A program made the position numbers and the translations under genes. A stretch of 24,112 bases of DNA from JAVMKJ01 sp031732855. Its GTDB lineage: Bacteria; Pseudomonadota; Gammaproteobacteria; Competibacterales; Competibacteraceae. The notes under the pieces are model-generated. The model did not search any database. It saw only the letters and a list, made by a program, of their open reading frames with translations, and had not been told where the DNA came from. The number at the start of each line of letters is the position of its first letter. Position 1 is the stretch's first letter. The stretch is from the NCBI GenBank assembly GCA_031732855.1, contig JAVMKJ010000087.1, positions 1 to 24,112 of the forward strand. Direction: 5' to 3'. This document shows positions 6,746-17,339 of the stretch, piece after piece.

Positions 6746-7984
6746 ATGATGACGAACTGGTACAAGGCTTGTCCTATTCTAAAAACTCCTAGTGGCTACA
6801 GCCGTTCTGGAATAGAGGTATACAGGCTATTCAAGGTTAGTCTAATGTATCTATCGCTGTCGCTAATTTTGCTTGGTCACGCAATGGCCGATACCTCATC
6901 CGACAACCTTCAGTTTGTAATCGATGATCAGGTTGTATCTGATCCTGCGGATACCATGTTTGACCCGGAATTCGATCAAGTGGATGGCTTTTTCACTTGG
7001 CAAGATTTACAACTAAAACTTTGGGTTGGCAAAGTTGATCAAACTACTGGTGAGTTGATACCGCCAAATGGTAGGGGACAACTTATCGCGCAAGGTCTGG
7101 CGCCAATAACCACAACGGGTAATGGTCCTGAATGGGCTTATAGCGCAGGCGGACAACAAATTGTCTTCACCAAGATTATCCAAGGAGTATATAGACTAGC
7201 AGTAGCAAAGTACATTAAAGGAGCATGGGCCACTCAACTATTGCTGAAAGGTCAGTATCGGCTTGCGCCGGGTGGCAGCAAGGATCTCAATGATCCCATG
7301 CCTCGCATAGTATATGTAATTTATTCACCCGACGAGGTGGGTCCACGATGGCGTAAACTTAATGATCCAAGGAGTGAGCTGCGGGTGCCTAATGACCCTT
7401 CACACCCCTTCTTCTCTACATTAGTGGAAGGATCGGACACACTGCTTTTCGTCGGTAGCAATCAGAACGGCGTAACCCAGTGCTCTTATTATGATATGAG
7501 TACACAGATAACAACCCCCATCAGCTTCGACGCGGGTAACAAAAAATATGGCTTTATGTGGCGCTCACCCGAATTCGATAATGATTGGGTCGCTTTTTGC
7601 TCTAAAGATACAGCGTTTGCTGATGAACTCGGAGTTTATCGCAACTTCAACAATACGTGGACCAAAATTCTGGCTTTGGCGCCTCCTTCTCGTAAATATT
7701 TTTACTCTGCAGAAAAGTTTGTCTACAACGGTAAATCATATATTTTTTTCGTGACGGTTGATGCTACTCCTACTCTAGATGAAGGAGATGGTGATGTATG
7801 GATTGCGGGGATCGATCCTGAGAATCCCTTTTACCGGCAGGTCAGTTCATCAGTCCCCATGATGCGTCGCGATCCCGAGGTATTCATTACTTCTCAAGGG
7901 CCGTTCATTTATTATACGGAAATAACAAAAGATCATCGAGGAATTACCCATCGCTGCGCTACTGGTCTTGGGCAACCGCAGTAA
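6746..7984 (+). CDS. Exported protein of unknown function, possibly beta-propeller
   Basis: This 412-residue protein has no family I can name. A hydrophobic segment at about residues 34-47 (MYLSLSLILLGHAMAD) looks like a signal peptide ending in an AxA-like site; the 33 residues before it are unusually long, so the ATG at 6847 could be the real start. However, GGAAGGAG just upstream of 6746 favours the long form. The mature part is rich in aromatic/Gly beta-strand patterns with repeated blocks that look propeller-like (GPEWAYSAGGQQIVFTK; FVYNGKSYIFFVTVD; DPEVFITSQGPFIYYTEITK). GC and codon use are clearly lower than in flanking host genes, suggesting transfer. The next gene, a sulfatase, follows 61 bp later in the same direction, so both are likely co-expressed in the periplasm or outside the cell. 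Confidence 0.8.
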   Translation: MMTNWYKACPILKTPSGYSRSGIEVYRLFKVSLMYLSLSLILLGHAMADTSSDNLQFVIDDQVVSDPADTMFDPEFDQVDGFFTWQDLQLKLWVGKVDQTTGELIPPNGRGQLIAQGLAPITTTGNGPEWAYSAGGQQIVFTKIIQGVYRLAVAKYIKGAWATQLLLKGQYRLAPGGSKDLNDPMPRIVYVIYSPDEVGPRWRKLNDPRSELRVPNDPSHPFFSTLVEGSDTLLFVGSNQNGVTQCSYYDMSTQITTPISFDAGNKKYGFMWRSPEFDNDWVAFCSKDTAFADELGVYRNFNNTWTKILALAPPSRKYFYSAEKFVYNGKSYIFFVTVDATPTLDEGDGDVWIAGIDPENPFYRQVSSSVPMMRRDPEVFITSQGPFIYYTEITKDHRGITHRCATGLGQPQ

Positions 7985-8045
7985 AGATAAAAATCAACCT
8001 CGCTTAGCTCCCGAAATTTTAAGCCTTTTTGGAGAGGAGATTAAG

Positions 8046-9518
8046 ATGAGTAAGATACAGTACGACATTGTTCTTATACTGCTTTCAATGTGTCTAGGTA
8101 TTGGCAGTGCTTTTCGATCAAACAGTGCGTTTGGAGACACGCCGCCGCCGCAGCCAAATATCGTTGTGATCATGACTGATGATCAGACACTTGAAAACCT
8201 TCGAGTTATGCAGAAAACATTGACGCTCATTGCTGACAACGGCGTTAAATTTAGTAATTTCTTCGCATCATATCCATATTGCTCCCCATCAAGAGCGACA
8301 CTTCTTACCGGGCAGTATTCTCATAACCACGGTGTCATAACAAATTATCCACCCTACGGTGGTTACTCAGCGCTGGACAACTGGAACACCCTGCCTATAT
8401 GGCTGCAAAATGCTGGTTACTATACGATCCATATCGGAAAGTATCTTAACGGCTACGGCAACGTTGAGCCCTGGATACCGCCAGGATGGAATGATTGGCA
8501 AGGTCTTGTGGATCCCTTTACATATCAGATGTATAATTATAAGATTAATGATAACGGTACGCTGCTAACCTATGGTAGCAATTCGACCGATTATCAAACC
8601 GACGTATTGGCGGACCGGGCGGTAGCAGCCATCGGCAAGCAGGCTGGAAAAAGTCAACCGTTCTTTCTCAGCATCGCACTCATAGCTCCACATGCTGAGA
8701 GTGCACTGTCTCATAATGTGAGTAATGATGATGATGGTCCACCGCCTAGGCCAGCACCGCGTCATGTAGGTACTTTTGCCAATGAGCCTTTACCTAAAGC
8801 GCCGTCGTTCAATGAGGTGGATGTATCGGACAAGCCTAAGCACGTCAGTGTTCTGCCGAGGCTTACTAAGTGGAATGTGGCTGCAATTACTAAGTCATAC
8901 CGCGCACGTCTCGAAGCGTTATTAGCTGTGGACGATTTGACCGAGCGTGTAATCAACGCCCTAGATACATCCGGAGCGCTCAACAATACCATCGTGTTTT
9001 TCCTGTCCGATAATGGCTATCTGGAGGGTCAGCATCGTTTCCTCGAAGGAAAATTCGAAGTATACGAAGAATCTACTCGCTTACCCTTATTGGTTAGGGG
9101 GCGTGGGTTCCCAGCCGGGGTCACTGCAAACCAGTATGTCGCTGATGTGGACTTGGCGCCCACTATTGTTGCATTGACCGGAGCCACTGCAAATCGAGTC
9201 ATGGATGGCACTTCTTTACTCCCGCTCGCGCTCGATCCGACACAGGGCCAACAGCGGGCTTTACTGCTTGAAAGTGGCCCGATTTCTGATTCGTTGGCTC
9301 ATCCGGAGTATCAGGCTGTGCGCACTGAACGTTATGTCTATGTGGAGTATGTAACTAACGAATCGGAGTTGTATGATTTTCAAGTGGATGAGTTTCAGCT
9401 TACCAGCAAACATTCAGATCCTCAATACGACCAAGTTAAGATCTATTTGAAAGCCTTTCTAAACAAGTTGCGCACCTGTTCCGGCAGCGGCTGTCTCTTG
9501 TATGGTAAAGGCCAGTAA
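8046..9518 (+). CDS. Exported type I sulfatase (N-acetylglucosamine-6-sulfatase/heparan-sulfatase-like)
   Basis: This 490-residue protein has an N-terminal hydrophobic signal (about 7-30). Metal ligands D45/D46 lie in NIVVIMTDDQ, and the sulfatase signature C79-S-P-S-R83 is followed by ATLLTG, in which the cysteine is oxidised to formylglycine. The second metal pair is D322/N323 in SDNGY, with a nearby lysine (LEGKFEVYEE). The stretches PPGWNDWQGL, GKYLNGYG and DYQTDVLADRAV resemble glucosamine-6-sulfatases. Such enzymes hydrolyse sulfate esters on sugars; the substrate here is not determinable. GGAGAGGAG 5 nt upstream fixes the ATG at 8046; the frame also opens upstream to 7968, overlapping the previous gene. 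No formylglycine-generating enzyme or anSME is in the window, so maturation must be supplied elsewhere. Low GC like its neighbour. Confidence 0.93.
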   Translation: MSKIQYDIVLILLSMCLGIGSAFRSNSAFGDTPPPQPNIVVIMTDDQTLENLRVMQKTLTLIADNGVKFSNFFASYPYCSPSRATLLTGQYSHNHGVITNYPPYGGYSALDNWNTLPIWLQNAGYYTIHIGKYLNGYGNVEPWIPPGWNDWQGLVDPFTYQMYNYKINDNGTLLTYGSNSTDYQTDVLADRAVAAIGKQAGKSQPFFLSIALIAPHAESALSHNVSNDDDGPPPRPAPRHVGTFANEPLPKAPSFNEVDVSDKPKHVSVLPRLTKWNVAAITKSYRARLEALLAVDDLTERVINALDTSGALNNTIVFFLSDNGYLEGQHRFLEGKFEVYEESTRLPLLVRGRGFPAGVTANQYVADVDLAPTIVALTGATANRVMDGTSLLPLALDPTQGQQRALLLESGPISDSLAHPEYQAVRTERYVYVEYVTNESELYDFQVDEFQLTSKHSDPQYDQVKIYLKAFLNKLRTCSGSGCLLYGKGQ

Positions 9519-9536
9519 CTGTTTATCGTTGGTTTC

Positions 9537-9660
9537 AAAACCGATGACATCTGTAAGTTGTTAAATGTGTCGGGCTCGTTTGTCAGCAGGTGGAAAATCA
9601 TTTATGAAAAATAAGGCGCGAGTGTTCTGCAAGTCAACTACCAAGGTGGTACCGGTTTTG
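9537..9660 (+). pseudogene. IS630-type transposase, N-terminal helix-turn-helix remnant
   Basis: In one frame the sequence reads DICKLLNVSGSFVSRWKIIYE, then an in-frame TAA, then GASVLQVNYQGGTGF. This is the pattern of the winged HTH at the start of IS630-type/ISSoc-like transposases (ILNVSxSFVSRWKxxY...GxxxLxxxYxGxxGYL). The internal stop and the loss of everything after the Gly-rich turn make it a dead fragment. It sits 18 bp after the sulfatase stop and marks the right border of the low-GC islet. Confidence 0.6.
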
Positions 9661-9800
9661 ATCGGATTAAGTCGAGTTTTTTTAGTTTACTCAATAGACA
9701 TTTTTTAACTTTTTAAAAGCAGGATGGTATTTATAAATTCCACAACCTGCATAAAAGCGCTATATAGCGGTCCTATCTGACTTGTGGCGTCACCGTTTCG
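9661..9800. other. AT-rich intergenic stretch
   Basis: No gene seen. It has T- and A-runs (9676-9720) and a perfect 12-bp palindrome CGCTATATAGCG at 9758-9769. It may contain the end of the degraded IS630-type element. Confidence 0.4.
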
Positions 9801-9842
9801 AACCACCCCGGCGCTTCGCGCCACCCTCCTTATCCAAGGAGG
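9801..9842. repeat. REP-like palindromic repeat, copy D (inverted)
   Basis: AACCACCCCGGCGCTTCGCG followed by CCACCCTCCTTATCCAAGGAGG is the inverted form of copy A at 1858-1903, with the same small GCGC hairpin and a decayed central palindrome. Confidence 0.75.
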
Positions 9843-9880
9843 AGAAATTTCACAGCTGGAATGGGAGCGCTACATTGCGA

Positions 9881-9904
9881 AAAAACCGCCGGCCGGCGGA
9901 TTTT
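9881..9904. terminator. GC-rich palindrome between A- and T-tracts, candidate bidirectional terminator
   Basis: The perfect 14-bp palindrome CCGCCGGCCGGCGG (9886-9899) is preceded by five A and followed by ATTTT. The form suits a terminator in either direction, separating the islet from fadI. The hairpin has almost no natural loop, and the T-tract is short. Confidence 0.4.
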
Positions 9905-9970
9905 CCCGGTCGCGGTCGCGTGCCCTGGCCGACCGCGGCGCGGCATCGCCATATCGTACAAGCAACCCGT

Positions 9971-9982
9971 TCAAATATTTGA
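9971..9982. promoter_or_regulatory. 12-bp palindrome upstream of fadI, candidate operator
   Basis: TCAAATATTTGA is self-complementary and lies 72 bp upstream of the fadI start. It loosely recalls the CAAAC/GTTTG half-sites of TetR-type fatty-acid regulators such as PsrA, but it is not a match to the FadR consensus. No regulator gene is adjacent. Confidence 0.25.
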
Positions 9983-9998
9983 TGAACTGGCGGCCACG

Positions 9999-10029
9999 GC
10001 GCGGGAATGCCCCGAAACCATTCCCGCGC
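9999..10029 (+). promoter_or_regulatory. Stem-loop in the fadI leader
   Basis: A perfect 11-bp stem (GCGCGGGAATG with CATTCCCGCGC) encloses a 9-nt loop (CCCCGAAAC). It ends 11 nt before the AAGAGGAG ribosome-binding site. It could stabilise or attenuate the fadIJ mRNA; no T-run follows. Confidence 0.5.
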
Positions 10030-10054
10030 GTCCCCATTTGAAGAGGAGAACTCC

Positions 10055-11362
10055 GTGGCCACCGTGAACCCCATGAACACCCCCGGCGAGCGGGTCGCCA
10101 TCGTCGCCGGCCTGCGCCTGCCCTTCGCCCGGCAACTGACCGCCTACAAGGACCTGAACGCCATCGAACTGGGCGTCATGGTCACCAACGAACTGCTCGC
10201 CCGGCTCGATTTGGACCCCGCCCTGATCGAGCGGATGGTCTACGGCTGCGTCGGCCTGATTCCGGAAGCCCCCAACGTCGCCCGCGAGGTGCTGCTCGGG
10301 GCCGGCATGAACCCGCGCACCGACGCCTACACCGTCACCCGCGCCTGCGCCACCAGTTTCCAGTCGGCCGTGGACATCGCCCAGGCCATCCTGCTGGGCG
10401 AAATCGAGATCGGCCTGGCCGGCGGCTGCGATTCCACGTCGGTGCTGCCGATCCAGACCTCGAAGAAGCTGTCGCGGGCGCTGATCCACTCCACCAAGGC
10501 CAAGACGCTCGGCGACAAGCTGGCGCTGTTCAAGACCATCCGCCCCGCCGACCTGATCCCGGTCTCGCCGGCAGTCAAGGACTACTCCACCAACCTGGGC
10601 ATGGGCGACATCGCCGAGCAGATGGCCAAAACCCACGGCATCGGTCGCGAGGAGCAGGACCGCTTCACGCTGCGCTCGCACCAGCTCGCCCAGCGGGCCT
10701 GGGACGAAGGCAAGCTGGACGGCGAGGTGATGCGCGCCTTCGTGCCACCGTTCAGGGAGTGCATCGAGCGCGACAACAACATCCGCGGCGATTCCACCCT
10801 GGAACAACTGGCCAAGCTGCGGCCGGCCTTCGACCGCAAGCACGGCACGGTGACCGCCGCCAACTCCACCCCGCTGACCGACGGAGCCTCCTCGCTGATC
10901 CTCATGAAGGAACGGCGCGCCCGGCAACTCGGCTTCGAACCGCTGGGTTTCATCCGGTCCTACGCCTTCGCCGCCATCGATCCCTTCAACGACGGGCTGA
11001 TGGGTCCGTCCCACGCCACGCCCGTCGCCCTCGACCGGGCCGGGATCAGGCTGAGCGATCTGGCGCTGATCGACATTCACGAAGCCTTTGCCGCGCAAAC
11101 CCTGGCCAACCTGAAGAACTGGCCCTCGCGCGCGTTCGCCCGCGACCAGCTCGGCCGGGACGAACCCATCGGCGAAGCGGACATGGACAAGGTCAACGTG
11201 CTGGGGGGTTCGCTGGCCTATGGCCACCCATTCGCCGCCACCGGCGGGCGGATGATCGTGCAGGTGCTCAACGAACTGCGCCGGCGCGGCGGCGGGCTGG
11301 GACTGGCGACCGCCTGCGCCGCCGGTGGCCTGGGCGCGGCCATGGTGCTGGAAGTGGCGTAA
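10055..11362 (+). CDS. fadI: 3-ketoacyl-CoA thiolase FadI (beta-oxidation, thiolase subunit)
   Basis: This 435-residue protein is close to the length of E. coli FadI (436). Catalytic residues are all present: nucleophile C98 in TRACATSFQSA, H342 in DIHEAFAAQ, H391 in YGHPFAATG and C421 in ATACAAGG. The enzyme cleaves 3-ketoacyl-CoA with CoA to give acetyl-CoA and a shortened acyl-CoA, the last step of beta-oxidation, in a cytoplasmic complex with FadJ. The GTG at 10055 is chosen because AAGAGGAG lies 6 nt upstream; an upstream in-frame ATG at 10007 falls inside the leader stem-loop and adds an unconserved tail. The HEAF motif and the loop around residues 145-165 favour FadI over FadA. It is followed after 61 bp by fadJ. 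Confidence 0.95.
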   Translation: MATVNPMNTPGERVAIVAGLRLPFARQLTAYKDLNAIELGVMVTNELLARLDLDPALIERMVYGCVGLIPEAPNVAREVLLGAGMNPRTDAYTVTRACATSFQSAVDIAQAILLGEIEIGLAGGCDSTSVLPIQTSKKLSRALIHSTKAKTLGDKLALFKTIRPADLIPVSPAVKDYSTNLGMGDIAEQMAKTHGIGREEQDRFTLRSHQLAQRAWDEGKLDGEVMRAFVPPFRECIERDNNIRGDSTLEQLAKLRPAFDRKHGTVTAANSTPLTDGASSLILMKERRARQLGFEPLGFIRSYAFAAIDPFNDGLMGPSHATPVALDRAGIRLSDLALIDIHEAFAAQTLANLKNWPSRAFARDQLGRDEPIGEADMDKVNVLGGSLAYGHPFAATGGRMIVQVLNELRRRGGGLGLATACAAGGLGAAMVLEVA

Positions 11363-11370
11363 ACGTTCGC

Positions 11371-11420
11371 CCCTCTCGCCCACCCTCCCCCCAACCCTTC
11401 TCCCACGGGGAGAGGGGAGC
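11371..11420. repeat. GC-rich dispersed repeat in the fadI-fadJ spacer
   Basis: The arms CCCCTCTC...TTCTCCCACGGGGAGAGGGG make a hairpin-prone block of the same kind as the units at 158-292. Its last bases, GGGGAG, sit 4 nt before the ATG at 11424 and can serve as a Shine-Dalgarno sequence. Confidence 0.65.
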
Positions 11421-11423
11421 ACG

Positions 11424-13622
<2,199 letters not shown>

Positions 13623-13708
13623 AGAACCGCTGCGGCGACGGTGGGTGGCGGGTGATAACATTATCGAGCGTGCTCGGAAACCGTCCGGCTCCGATGCGCC
13701 TCATGCGT

Positions 13709-13742
13709 CTCACCCCCACCTCCTGTCCCCATGGGAGAGGAG
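13709..13742. repeat. Degenerate GC-rich repeat upstream of the outer-membrane protein gene
   Basis: CTCACCCCCACCTCCTGTCC followed by CCATGGGAGAGGAGGG is a diverged form of the CCCTCACCCC...GGGAGAGGGG repeats at 158-292. It lies in the 147-bp gap between fadJ and the next gene. Confidence 0.5.
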
Positions 13743-13769
13743 GGAAAACTTCCAAGGGAGATAAAACCA

Positions 13770-14663
13770 ATGAATAACGCGCGAAAGCTTCTGCTGCTGG
13801 CGGTGCCGGCATTGCTGGCCAGCCCCTCCGTCCTGGCCAAGGACGGCCCCGATCAGTTTCTGAACGGGGCCGAGAACTTCATGGCCGGCGCCCTGCCCCC
13901 GCCGGGCAATTACTTCATCAACTATCTCGGCTACTACGAGGGGGATTATCGCGACAACGACGGTAACAAGGTGCCCGTCGAGGCCAAGGCGACCTTCGAT
14001 GCCCTGCGCTTTATTTATGTCAGCAACTACAAGATCTTCGGCGGCGACTGGGCGGTGCACGCCATTGTTCCCCTGGTCTACCAGAAGGTGGAGACCCCGA
14101 ACCCCGCCTTCGGCAACGACTGGGTGTTCGGCCTCGGCGACATCGTCATCGACCCGATCATCATCGGCTGGCACTTCCCGCCGGACTGGCACATCACCGT
14201 CGGCCTGGACATCTATCTGCCGACCGGCAAGTACAGCAGCACCGATCCCACCGAAAGCATCGGAGCCAACTATTACAGCTTCGAGCCGATTTTCTCCTTT
14301 ACTTACCTGAATCAGAGCGGTTTCGAGGTTTCGGCCAAGCTGATGTACAACATCAAAACCAAAAACGACGACACCGACTACCAGTCGGGCGACGAATTCC
14401 ACATGGATTATCTGATCGGCCAGCACTTCGGACCATGGGCGGTCGGTCTGGGCGGTTACTACCTCAAGCAAACTCAGAACGACGAACTGAACGGCCAGAA
14501 AGTGGGTCCCGATGGCAATCGCGGTCAGGTTTTCGCCTTCGGTCCGGCGGTGAAGTACGACTACCAGGGGATGAGCTTCGTCGGAAGCTGGGATTACGAG
14601 ACCGACGTGAAAAATCGTTTCCAGGGCAACAAGTTCTTTTTCAAGTTCATCACGGCGTTCTAG
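13770..14663 (+). CDS. Outer-membrane beta-barrel protein, SphA / phenol-degradation MetA family
   Basis: This 297-residue protein begins with a signal peptide (MNNARKLLLLAVPALLASPSVLA, cleavage after about residue 23). A conserved block EN..AGALPPPGNYFINYLGYY is followed by regular amphipathic strands and a C-terminal phenylalanine (FFKFITAF), the outer-membrane assembly signal. The pattern matches the Phenol_MetA_deg/SphA family, whose members are thought to carry hydrophobic compounds across the outer membrane. Position just after fadIJ suggests uptake of fatty acids or related hydrophobic substrates, which is inference. AAGGGAG lies 8 nt before the ATG at 13770; the in-frame ATG at 13731 lies in the degenerate repeat and is rejected. 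It converges with the gene at 14691, with only 27 bp between. Confidence 0.88.
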   Translation: MNNARKLLLLAVPALLASPSVLAKDGPDQFLNGAENFMAGALPPPGNYFINYLGYYEGDYRDNDGNKVPVEAKATFDALRFIYVSNYKIFGGDWAVHAIVPLVYQKVETPNPAFGNDWVFGLGDIVIDPIIIGWHFPPDWHITVGLDIYLPTGKYSSTDPTESIGANYYSFEPIFSFTYLNQSGFEVSAKLMYNIKTKNDDTDYQSGDEFHMDYLIGQHFGPWAVGLGGYYLKQTQNDELNGQKVGPDGNRGQVFAFGPAVKYDYQGMSFVGSWDYETDVKNRFQGNKFFFKFITAF

Positions 14664-14690
14664 GCGATCAGGCCGACAGGGCTCGGAAAG

Positions 14691-17237
14691 TTATTTTCTA
14701 GCGGACACGGAATCCGGGCCCTGAATCCGATGTCTTGAGGTCCGGCTTTCCACCCGCTGGCGCAGCCAGGCGGTCAAGTCCTCGGTCGGCAGCGGCCGGC
14801 TGAAATGGTAACCCTGCATCAGATGGCAATCCCGCTCGCGCAGGAACTCCACCTGTTCCGGAGTTTCCACCCCCTCCGCCACCACCGCCAGCCGCAGACA
14901 ACGCGCGATGGTCATGATGGCGGTCACAATCGTGGCGGCATCGGCACTGCTGGCGATATCGCGCAGAAACGATCCATCCAGTTTGAGTTTGTCGATGGCG
15001 AAATGGCACAGATAGCTCAGACTGGAACAGCCGGTACCAAAGTCGTCGATCGACAGGACCACGCCCATTTCCTTCAGTTGCCGCAGGGTAGCGGCGTTCG
15101 ACTCGCCGATCAGCAAGGTCTCGGTCAATTCCAGTTCCAGATCGCCGGCTTGCAGCCCGGTTTCCCGTAGAATCTCAGCCAGCCGCGCGCTGAATCCGGC
15201 GCGCTGCAACTGCAAGGCCGAGATATTGACCGTGATCGGGCAATCCACGAGCCCCGCATTTCGCCAGGCCCGGCTGTCGCGGCAAGCTTTTCGCAGTACC
15301 CATTCCCCGATGGCAACGATCAGCCCAACCTCTTCGGCGACGCGAATAAAACGGTCCGGCGCCACCCAGCCGAGTTCGGGATGCCACCAGCGCAACAGCG
15401 CCTCGACCGCCACCACCCGCCCCGTGATGCAATCGATCTGTGGCTGGTAATGCAAGGTGAATTCGTCGCGCTCGAGCACCTGCCGCAAGCCTTGTTCCAG
15501 TTGCAACCGCTCGCACGCCCGGGCATTCATCTCCACAGTGAAGAATTGATAGTTGTTGCGCCCATCCCTCTTGGCCTGATACAGGGCTGTATCGGCATTT
15601 CGCAACAGAGTATCCGGATCGCCGCCATCCATTGGATACAGGCTGATCCCGATGCTGGTGGAAACGTTCAGGGTATGGCCATCTATCCTTACGGGTTCCG
15701 CCAGACCACGCAGCAGTTTGTCGGCGACCCGCGCGGCATCGCTGGCATCGTGGACCGCGGTCAAAACGACGACGAATTCGTCGCCACCCAGCCGGCAGAC
15801 GGTATCGCTGCCGCGCACGTGATGCCGGAGCCGCTCGGCGACCGTCTCCAACAGCCGGTCGCCGACCGTGTGCCCCAGCGAATCGTTGACGATCTTGAAC
15901 CGGTCGAGGTCCAGAAACAGCAGCGCCACCATGGTCCGTTCGCGCCGCGCATCGTTCGTGGCCTGCCGCAGACGATCCTGTAACAGCGTGCGGTTCGGCA
16001 GATCGGTCAAGGCATCGTGCAGAGCCAGATGACGGATGCGCTCCTCGGCCTCCTGGTATTCGGTAATATCTTCCACGAGCCCAAGCGCCAACGGTTCCCC
16101 GCTGGTCTGTTCGAAAAGCAGATCGGTGGTGACGTTGACCCAGCGAGTTGCGCCATCCTTCCGCAGATAGCGCTTTCGCACCGTTATGGCCTGTTTTTCC
16201 GATGATGAGACCCGGCACAATTGCCGCAACCGAGGCCAATCGTCGGGATGCGTGACGTCGGTGACCGTCATCCGCTGCAACTCTTCGAGCGAGTACCCCA
16301 CTAATTCGCAGTAGCGCGGATTGGCCTGCACGAAGCGATAGTCGCGCCTGGACACCAGGGAGATGCCCAGCGGACTCAGTTCGAAAATACTGCGGAAGCG
16401 CGCTTCGCTGGCACGCAGGTCGGCGATCATCCGCTCGCGCTCGGTGATGTCGCGGACGGCGGCGATATGCACCGGTCGGCCGCGCCAGACAAAATGCTTG
16501 GCGGTGATTTCGACCGGAAATACCGCCCCCTCCCGATTGCGGTGCCAGCGCGTTAGAACCAGGACCGGTTTGCCTCTCCGTTCTTCCTGGATGGCTTTGC
16601 CTTCATGGGTGAATTTGCGTGTCTGGTCCGGCTCGGCTGACAAATCGGTATTTTTCCGCTGGAGCAGTTCCGCCCGACTGTAGCCGTAAAGCATCTCCGC
16701 TGCCTGGTTGGCTTCCTGAATCTGGCCGGTTTCGTTGTCGACCAGGAAAATGGCGTCCGATTCCAGTTCGAACAGGTGGCGATAGAGGCTTTCGCTTTCG
16801 GCCAGCGCTTCCTCGGCGCGCTTGCGCTCGGTGATATCGGTCAGCATGGCAAAGGCTCCCAGAAACACGCCATCCTCGTCCAGCAGGGAGGTCACGGAAA
16901 CCAGAACGGTCACCGTGTGGCCGTCCCGATGGCGAAAACGGCGCTCGAACCGGTCGGGGCTTCCTTGCCGGTGTTCCCGCGCGCGTCGTTGGTGATCGGC
17001 GATTTCCTCGGGCAGCATAAAATCGCGGACCGGGCGCCCCAGCATGTCCTCCGGCGTGTAACCCAGCATCTCGGCCATACGATCATTGACGAAGGTTCCG
17101 CGAAACTCGGCATCTGTTTGCCAGATGCCTTCATTGGCGGTTTCCACGATACGCCGATACATGGCCGCGTCATATTGCGTCACCGCGCCCCCATCCTTAT
17201 TCGCCACCAAAGCTGGGACAGTAAGAGTCGCCACCAT
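14691..17237 (-). CDS. Cyclic-di-GMP enzyme with PAS-PAS-PAS-GGDEF-EAL architecture
   Basis: This 848-residue, apparently cytoplasmic protein has no membrane segment. Three PAS/PAC domains (about 22-143, 145-270, 275-400) each end in a DITE-type motif. The GGDEF domain is intact (GGDEF at 484-488) with an inhibitory I-site RGSD at 475-478 placed five residues before it. The EAL domain keeps EALLRW (612-617), N671, the glutamate of LELTET, DDFGTG (731-736), LKLD, the glutamate of VVAEGVE and QGY (808-810). Both synthesis and hydrolysis of c-di-GMP therefore look possible, with balance set by PAS ligands or redox. The ATG at 17237 has AAGGAT about 7 nt upstream. It follows the radical SAM gene at 18641-17340 by 102 bp on the same strand but need not be cotranscribed. 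Confidence 0.95.
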   Translation of the reverse strand: MVATLTVPALVANKDGGAVTQYDAAMYRRIVETANEGIWQTDAEFRGTFVNDRMAEMLGYTPEDMLGRPVRDFMLPEEIADHQRRAREHRQGSPDRFERRFRHRDGHTVTVLVSVTSLLDEDGVFLGAFAMLTDITERKRAEEALAESESLYRHLFELESDAIFLVDNETGQIQEANQAAEMLYGYSRAELLQRKNTDLSAEPDQTRKFTHEGKAIQEERRGKPVLVLTRWHRNREGAVFPVEITAKHFVWRGRPVHIAAVRDITERERMIADLRASEARFRSIFELSPLGISLVSRRDYRFVQANPRYCELVGYSLEELQRMTVTDVTHPDDWPRLRQLCRVSSSEKQAITVRKRYLRKDGATRWVNVTTDLLFEQTSGEPLALGLVEDITEYQEAEERIRHLALHDALTDLPNRTLLQDRLRQATNDARRERTMVALLFLDLDRFKIVNDSLGHTVGDRLLETVAERLRHHVRGSDTVCRLGGDEFVVVLTAVHDASDAARVADKLLRGLAEPVRIDGHTLNVSTSIGISLYPMDGGDPDTLLRNADTALYQAKRDGRNNYQFFTVEMNARACERLQLEQGLRQVLERDEFTLHYQPQIDCITGRVVAVEALLRWWHPELGWVAPDRFIRVAEEVGLIVAIGEWVLRKACRDSRAWRNAGLVDCPITVNISALQLQRAGFSARLAEILRETGLQAGDLELELTETLLIGESNAATLRQLKEMGVVLSIDDFGTGCSSLSYLCHFAIDKLKLDGSFLRDIASSADAATIVTAIMTIARCLRLAVVAEGVETPEQVEFLRERDCHLMQGYHFSRPLPTEDLTAWLRQRVESRTSRHRIQGPDSVSARK

Positions 17238-17339
17238 CGTCTATCCTTTGTGCCCTTAGACTCTGTATTGCTATACCAATTACCAATGGATTTCAATTTA
17301 TTGCGGATGAAATAAAATCGAAGCTGGATTCTCCTTCAA

